A stretch of 64,000 nucleotides of DNA from WTGU01 sp965200925 (GTDB lineage Bacteria > Pseudomonadota > Alphaproteobacteria > UBA828), in assembly GCA_965200925.1 (NCBI GenBank), contig OZ241738.1, forward strand, positions 3,100,001 through 3,164,000, given 5' to 3'. The translations under genes and the position numbers were made by a program. Positions 59,845 through 64,000 of the stretch are shown piece after piece. The notes beneath the pieces were generated by a model. The model saw only the letters and a program-made list of their open reading frames with translations. It made no database searches and was not told the DNA's origin. Positions within the stretch are counted from its first letter, which is position 1; every line of letters begins with the position of its first letter.

Positions 59845-59935
59845 GTCTCTCCCTCCTCCGAAAGCGCCGTGGATTCCCGGGCGGCCCATCCTATAAGATG
59901 GGCGCTCGCGCGGGCCAGCGACCGGAGGCACGCCA

Positions 59936-60358
59936 GTGCCGGAATCGGACCTCGAACGGCGTTGCGCCGAAAAGGGGCTGAAGATGACCGAGCAGCGGCG
60001 CGTGATCGCGCGCGTCCTCTCGGAAGCCACCGATCACCCCGACGTGGAGGGCCTCTACCGGCGCGCCACCGCCATCGACCCGCGCATCAGCCTGGCCACG
60101 GTGTACCGCACCGTTCGCCTCTTCGAGGAGTGCAACCTGCTGGCGCGGCACGATTTCCGCGACGGGCGGGCACGCTACGAACAGCATCTCGACGAACACC
60201 ACGACCACCTGATCGACTTGAGCTCGGGCAAGGTGATCGAGTTCCAGAACGAGGAGATCGAGGCGCTCCAGGCCGCCGTGGCGCGGACGCTCGGCTACCG
60301 GCTGGTGGACCACCGGCTGGAGCTCTACGCCGTTCCCCTGGAGAAGCCCGAGGAATAG
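59936..60358 (+). CDS. fur: Fur family metal-responsive transcriptional regulator
   Basis: A 140-residue regulator starting at a GTG after GGAGGCACGCCA. The winged-helix domain is KMTEQRRVIARVLSEATDHPDVEGLYRRA and ISLATVYRTVRLFEECNLL; the metal-binding hinge and C domain contain ARYEQHLDEHHDHLIDLSSGKVIEF. It lacks the CxxC zinc site seen near the end of E. coli Fur, as is usual in alphaproteobacterial Fur/Mur, which often respond to manganese. Irr is less likely because the heme motif is missing. olsB follows 14 bp later, so the lipid genes may share its promoter. Confidence 0.92.
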   Translation: MPESDLERRCAEKGLKMTEQRRVIARVLSEATDHPDVEGLYRRATAIDPRISLATVYRTVRLFEECNLLARHDFRDGRARYEQHLDEHHDHLIDLSSGKVIEFQNEEIEALQAAVARTLGYRLVDHRLELYAVPLEKPEE

Positions 60359-60372
60359 CGCGCGCCGGGGCC

Positions 60373-61155
60373 ATGGCCGACGATGATTTCATGGCCGGGA
60401 TCGTCGCCGGCAGCCTGGAGGTCCGTCTCGCACGCAGCCCGGCGGAGGTGGATGCCGCCCAGGCCCTCCGCTATCGCGTGTTCTACGAGGAGATGACGGC
60501 CGACCCCAGCCCCGAGATGGCGGCCCGTGCCCGCGATTTCGACGGCTTCGACGCCTATTGCGACCATCTGCTCGTCATCGACCACGAGAGAGGCGCGGGC
60601 GCGGACCGGGTGGTCGGCACCTACCGCCTGTTGCGGCGCTCGGTGGCCGAGGCCCATGGCGGCTTCTATTCGGCCACGGAATACGACATCCGCGCGATCA
60701 CCGCCCAGCCCGGCGAGCTGCTCGAGCTCGGCCGCTCCTGCGTCGACGCGGCCTACCGCAACCGCGCCACGATGACCTTGCTCTGGCGGGGCAACGCGGC
60801 CTATGTGCTGCATTACGACATCCCGCTCATGTTCGGCTGTGCGAGCTTTCCGGGCACCGACCCGGCCGGCCACGCCCATCCTCTCGCCTACCTGCACCAC
60901 TACCATCTCGCACCCGCCGCGCTGCGTCCCAGGGCGCGCGCCGAGCACTATGTGAGCATGGACCTGATGCCCAGGGAAGCGGTGGACGCCAAGGCCGCGC
61001 TCAAGGCGGTCCCGCCGTTGATCAAGGGTTATCTCCGCCTCAACGGGTTCGTGGGCGATGGCGCGGTGATCGACTGGCAATGGGGGAGCGTCGACGTGAG
61101 TATCGTCGTGAAGACCGACCTCGTGACCAAGCGCTACCGGGAGCGCTTGACGTGA
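60373..61155 (+). CDS. olsB: L-ornithine N-alpha-acyltransferase
   Basis: A 260-residue GNAT-type enzyme that moves a 3-hydroxyacyl chain from ACP to ornithine, the first step of ornithine lipid synthesis. The family opening LEVRLARSPAEVDAAQALRYRVFYEEM is followed by DHLLVIDHERG, VVGTYRLLR, GGFYSATEYDI, LELGRSCVDAAYRNRATM and DIPLMFGCASFPGTDPAGHA. The end PPLIKGYLRLNGFVGDGAVID is typical. It lies between fur and olsA and overlaps the olsA start by four bases, so olsBA are translated as a pair. Such phosphorus-free lipids usually rise under phosphate limitation; no pho box is visible. Confidence 0.92.
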   Translation: MADDDFMAGIVAGSLEVRLARSPAEVDAAQALRYRVFYEEMTADPSPEMAARARDFDGFDAYCDHLLVIDHERGAGADRVVGTYRLLRRSVAEAHGGFYSATEYDIRAITAQPGELLELGRSCVDAAYRNRATMTLLWRGNAAYVLHYDIPLMFGCASFPGTDPAGHAHPLAYLHHYHLAPAALRPRARAEHYVSMDLMPREAVDAKAALKAVPPLIKGYLRLNGFVGDGAVIDWQWGSVDVSIVVKTDLVTKRYRERLT

Positions 61156-61961
61156 CGGCGCTCGCGACCCTCCTGCGCTTCGCCGGCTGGACGCTCTGTC
61201 TGGCGCCGTTGCAATGCATGCTGCTGGCCCTCCGGGTGCCGTTCGCCCGCAAGCTGCCCATGATCTGGCACCGCGGCGTCTGCCGCATCTTCGGCTTCCG
61301 GATCGAACGCTACGGTACCATGTCGCGGGCGAAGCCGACCCTCTTCGTCTGCAACCACAGCTCCTATCTGGACATCAGCGCGCTCGGTGCCGTGCTGCCG
61401 GGCAGTTTCGTCGCCAAGGCGGAGGTGCGCGGCTGGCCGGGGTTCGGCTTCCTGGCGACCTTGCAGCGCACCGTGTTCGTCGAGCGCCGCCCGTCGCGGA
61501 CGGCCCACCATCGCGACGAGATGGCGGCCCGCCTCGAAGCCGGCGACAGCCTGATTCTCTTTCCGGAAGGCACCAGCAACGACGGCAACCGGGTGCTGCC
61601 GTTCAAGAGCGCGTTTTTTGGCATCGCCGAGAAGCCGATTCGGGGCCGCCCGCTCGTGGTGCAGCCGGTCTCGATCGCCTACACGCGGCTGCACGGCATC
61701 CCCATGGGGCGGCCCTACCGGCCGTTCTATGCGTGGTACGGCGACATGGGTCTCGGCAGCCACCTGTGGGCCGTCGCCGGCCTGGGCGCCGCCACCGTCG
61801 CCATCCAGTTCCACCCGCCGATGACGATCGAACGCTTCGACTCCCGCAAGGCCCTGGCCCAGGCCTGTCACGACGAGATCGCCGACGGCGTCTCGCGCGC
61901 CATCAGCGGCAAGCTCGCCCCCCCGATCAGAAAACGCTTCTGGATGCCGAAGCCGGCTTGA
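61152..61961 (+). CDS. olsA: Lyso-ornithine lipid O-acyltransferase (PlsC family)
   Basis: A 269-residue acyltransferase that adds the second fatty acid to lyso-ornithine lipid. The N-terminal hydrophobic segment (LCLAPLQCMLLALRVPF) anchors it to the membrane. The catalytic HX4D box is FVCNHSSYLDISALG at about residues 66-80; FVERRPSRT and ILFPEGTSNDGNRVLPFKSAFF are motifs II and III, and QPVSIAYT is motif IV. The start is a GTG overlapping the olsB stop as GTGA. An alternative role as a 1-acylglycerol-3-phosphate acyltransferase is possible, but pairing with olsB favours OlsA. Confidence 0.9.
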   Translation: MTALATLLRFAGWTLCLAPLQCMLLALRVPFARKLPMIWHRGVCRIFGFRIERYGTMSRAKPTLFVCNHSSYLDISALGAVLPGSFVAKAEVRGWPGFGFLATLQRTVFVERRPSRTAHHRDEMAARLEAGDSLILFPEGTSNDGNRVLPFKSAFFGIAEKPIRGRPLVVQPVSIAYTRLHGIPMGRPYRPFYAWYGDMGLGSHLWAVAGLGAATVAIQFHPPMTIERFDSRKALAQACHDEIADGVSRAISGKLAPPIRKRFWMPKPA

Positions 61962-62165
61962 GCGCGAGCTACATCAGTTTGTTGACGTTGGGGGCCGGAT
62001 TTGGGTTTAGTTATGGTGTGCGGTAATGCAGAGGATGTCCGGTTCCCGGCGGCTGGGATAGAGGTGGACGAGGAGAGGGCTTCGTGATAGGGTGCGAACA
62101 TGACAAGCGTGGCCCTGATCCTCCACTGCTAATTGATCTCTCTTTTGAGCCAAGGCACCCGACGC

Positions 62166-62751
62166 ATGAGTCTCGACTCGGAATTGAAGGCTGCAATCGG
62201 TCTCCTCCGCTCCAACGAACTGGAAAACGAGGAGGGGTCAAGCAAGGAGTCATTCTGCCGATCCTGCGCGCGTTGGGTTGGAATTTCGGTCGATTAAGCC
62301 CGAGCATACTGCGAATCGGGGGTGCGTGGATTACGCGCTGCTGTGTCACGGCCGCCCGCAGATTTTTATCGAAGCCAAACGACGCGGCGTTTTGGATGTT
62401 CGAGCCGAGGAGCAACTCTTCGGCTACGCTTCCAACCAGGGCGTCCCCTTGCTCGTTCTTACCGATGGCGACCATTAGGATTTCTTTCTCAGCATGGCTG
62501 ATGGCCTCCCAGAGGATCGGCGATTCTGTCGTCTGGAATTGTTTCACGAAGCCGAAATTCCACAATATATGAAGTTTCTGGAGACTTACCTTCGGAAACA
62601 CCGCGTTGCTTCCGGCGAGGCCCGGCGCAGCGCAGAAACATGCCTTGGAAGAAAAAGCACGCCGATGCGCGAAGTCTGGGAACAGCACTTCGCGCCCCCG
62701 CCGTCCCGCGAAGAGACCATCGCGATCGGGTTCAGGATCGCGGCTTATTGA
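62166..62751 (+). pseudogene. Decayed nuclease gene of the restriction-enzyme N-terminal (HsdR_N-like) type
   Basis: Homologous pieces occur in three frames in the right order: SLDSELKAAIGLLRSNELENEE from the ATG at 62166, then VKQGVILPILRALGWN near 62230-62282, then VDYALLCHGRPQIFIEAKRRG (62325-62385), whose D and E-x-K fit a PD-(D/E)xK active site, followed by RAEEQLFGYASNQGVPLLVLTDGDH. Here a TAG at 62476-62478 stands where relatives have tryptophan, and DFFLSMADG continues in the same frame to 62751. At least two frameshifts and one nonsense change are therefore needed to explain it. It is probably the remnant of a defence or restriction gene in foreign DNA. Confidence 0.8.
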
Positions 62752-63210
62752 TCGTGGCTGCGGCACTCTCATACTGCATTACTTACGAGAAGGAGGTGAA
62801 CAGGCGACCATAACATGACCATCGTCGATTGTCCCGAAGACAAGATTGAGTATCGCGACGGTTACATATTTTGCATGGAACGATATGACTTGTTAGATAA
62901 ACGTAATCCCAACTATCTAGATAACTGGTAGAGGGCGCAGGACGAGCGGCTGAACCCGCTCTTGCGGGGATACTGAGAGATCTGCCGGCGTAACTCAACT
63001 GGAAGAGCACTTGATTGCTGATGTGAGCCAAGTTGAAGCAAAGGATTGTTTGGCGGGCATAGGAAAGAGACTGGATGCTTACGCGGAACACATTGATCAT
63101 TAGAACGCGCCTGCGGTTCCGCCATATTCTCCCTGTGTTTGGCATGAAGGGGGGATGGGGTCCGGGGTTGCCGCAGATTTTTGATTGACAGGCCGTGTGG
63201 GTATATCGGG
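62752..63210. other. Non-coding lower-GC remnant region
   Basis: This stretch between the decayed nuclease and tsaB is clearly lower in GC than its neighbours. I find no convincing gene. A 38-codon frame at 62815-62931 starts ATG ACC ATC and encodes a plausible acidic peptide (ending NPNYLDNW), but its nearest Shine-Dalgarno match (AGGAGG at 62791) is 18 bp away, and after the TAG the same frame stays open to a TGA at 62974. It may be a further gene fragment. A partial D-arm-like sequence near 62984 is not a complete tRNA. Confidence 0.5.
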
Positions 63211-63903
63211 TTACAGTCCGGCTGCACCGGCGGGCGGGCGGGCGCCGGGCTCACGGAGGTAGAGGGGGCGGGGTGGGGTGTCGGCAGAGGCGGCGCTTTC
63301 GGCGCGGGTGACGGCGAGGCGCACGAGGACGCGGGCGTCCGGGAAGCCGGGGCCGGTCACTGCGTGCGCCTCCACCGCGGGCGGCAGGGCGGCCATGGCC
63401 GCTTGGCTTCCGGTGCCGGCGACGACGAACGGGCCGCGGCCGATGCGCGCGCCGAGAAGCCCCGGCAACGCCTCGGCGACGGCGGCGCAGGGCTCGCCCA
63501 ACGGACGCGCCGCGCGGTCGAAGAGCTGGACGTAGAGGCGGCCCCGGCGGGCGTCGAGGGCAGCGAGGATCGGTCCTGTGCGTGCCCGCTCGGAAACGCC
63601 GGCGGCGAGAACCTCCAGAGTGGTCAGGCCGATCAGGGGCCGCCCGGCGGCCAGGGCCAGTCCGCGCGCCGTCGCGAGGCCGATGCGGATTCCGGTGAAT
63701 GAGCCGGGACCGACGGTGACGGCGAAGGCGTCGACCGCGTCGAGACCGGCGCCGCCTTCCGCCACGACCTCGCGCAGCAGGGGAACGAGCGCCTCCGCAT
63801 GGCGCTCCGCGGCCTCGATTCGGCGGTGCGCCGCGACGCCGCCGCCGGCCCAGAGGGCGGCCGAGCAGGCCCGGGTCGCCGTATCGAAGCCGAGCAGTCT
63901 CAT
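63211..63903 (-). CDS. tsaB: tRNA threonylcarbamoyladenosine biosynthesis protein TsaB
   Basis: A 230-residue ASKHA-fold protein that dimerises with TsaD in making t6A37 of ANN-decoding tRNAs. The opening MRLLGFDTATRACSAALWAGGG is the standard TsaB start, followed by HAEALVPLLREVV and the VTVGPGSFTGIRIGLATARGLA box. GARIGRGPFVVAGTGSQ lies in the second half. The ATG at 63903 is chosen because the family start is here; an in-frame ATG at 63954 gives a non-homologous leader. The usual rimI partner is not seen downstream, where the decayed region lies instead. Confidence 0.93.
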   Translation of the reverse strand: MRLLGFDTATRACSAALWAGGGVAAHRRIEAAERHAEALVPLLREVVAEGGAGLDAVDAFAVTVGPGSFTGIRIGLATARGLALAAGRPLIGLTTLEVLAAGVSERARTGPILAALDARRGRLYVQLFDRAARPLGEPCAAVAEALPGLLGARIGRGPFVVAGTGSQAAMAALPPAVEAHAVTGPGFPDARVLVRLAVTRAESAASADTPPRPLYLREPGARPPAGAAGL

Positions 63904-64000
63904 CGCCTCGCGGCGTTCCGGGAGCACGTGCCGCGCCGCGTGCGGATGGTACAATCGTGGGCACGACCGATGGCGACAAAGCGGCCTTCATGGACGAGCT

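Noticed and set aside
62984..63045. tRNA-like sequence with a D-arm pattern (GTAACTC...GAGCA)
   Set aside because: No anticodon stem, T arm or matching acceptor strand can be formed, so it is at most a fragment.
63950..64000. A plus-strand gene beginning near the window end (TACAAT hexamer, GTG at 63957)
   Set aside because: Only about 14 codons are visible and no -35 element or ribosome binding site supports it; it cannot be judged from this window.

Overview
The window looks like a stretch of chromosome from a high-GC member of the Alphaproteobacteria, probably in or near the Rhodospirillales. Several things point there: a GcrA cell-cycle regulator, a permuted two-piece tmRNA whose tag begins ANDN, an alphaproteobacterial SspB, the gene order era-rnc-lepB-acpS-DUF2062, a class II DAHP synthase, OlsBA ornithine-lipid enzymes, a Fur/Mur-type regulator and TsaB. 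Most of the DNA is ordinary chromosomal content with short gaps and many 4-base ATGA, TTGA or GTGA gene overlaps.

Layout from left to right. 1-1830: the end of heme A synthase, infA and a HAD hydrolase. 1878-5102: an N,N-dimethylformamidase-type operon. 5261-6186: a glycosyltransferase broken by a 15-base homopolymer. 6447-6985: two small genes of lower GC. 7051-16151: an operon of molybdenum hydroxylase subunits, a flavin oxygenase and a nicotinate phosphoribosyltransferase, followed by DAHP synthase and glutathione reductase. 16185-17033: a tRNA with CAT anticodon and a cysteine hydrolase. 17168-21804: the type IV CRISPR-Cas locus. 21879-32035: an aminopeptidase, fumarase, two SDR enzymes, SspB with ssrA, a MaoC protein, a second flavin oxygenase, a CoA-transferase and a YbdK-type ligase. 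32130-34643: a subtilisin-like outer-membrane protease. 34688-37082: tRNA-Arg followed by a Septu-like defence pair. 37184-49770: redox, biotin, topoisomerase IV and the recO-era-rnc-lepB-acpS block. 50025-61961: gcrA, a lytic transglycosylase, hydantoinase genes, a pentapeptide protein, rlmN, a beta-oxidation enzyme, fur and olsBA. 61962-63210: a decayed lower-GC patch. 63211-63903: tsaB.

The main discovery is the CRISPR-Cas locus at 17168-21804. Five genes and an array lie on one strand: csf3 (Cas5-like), a 153-residue protein of unknown identity in the csf1 position, a Cas6e-like RNase, csf2 (Cas7-like), six identical 36-bp repeats with five 30-bp spacers, and a DinG-type helicase fused at its C terminus to a complete HNH nuclease domain. 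There is no cas1 or cas2. It sits between apparently chromosomal genes, whereas type IV systems are usually plasmid-borne. The predicted repeat hairpin ends exactly 8 nt before the spacer, as Cas6 processing requires. Because the array lies inside the operon, Cas6 cleavage would also cut the polycistronic message between csf2 and the helicase gene. I recall that HNH-fused DinG type IV systems have been reported in recent large-scale mining, but I cannot check this here; the small Csf1-position protein and the array placement are the less familiar parts.

Other notable elements are a Septu-like ATPase/HNH pair beside tRNA-Arg, a possibly phase-variable glycosyltransferase, a 27-bp tandem repeat that duplicates the lepB stop/rnc start junction, ssrA directly upstream of sspB, and a dimethylformamidase operon with two different small-subunit-like genes. 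Starts were chosen from visible ribosome binding sites, overlaps and family N termini; no database search was possible.
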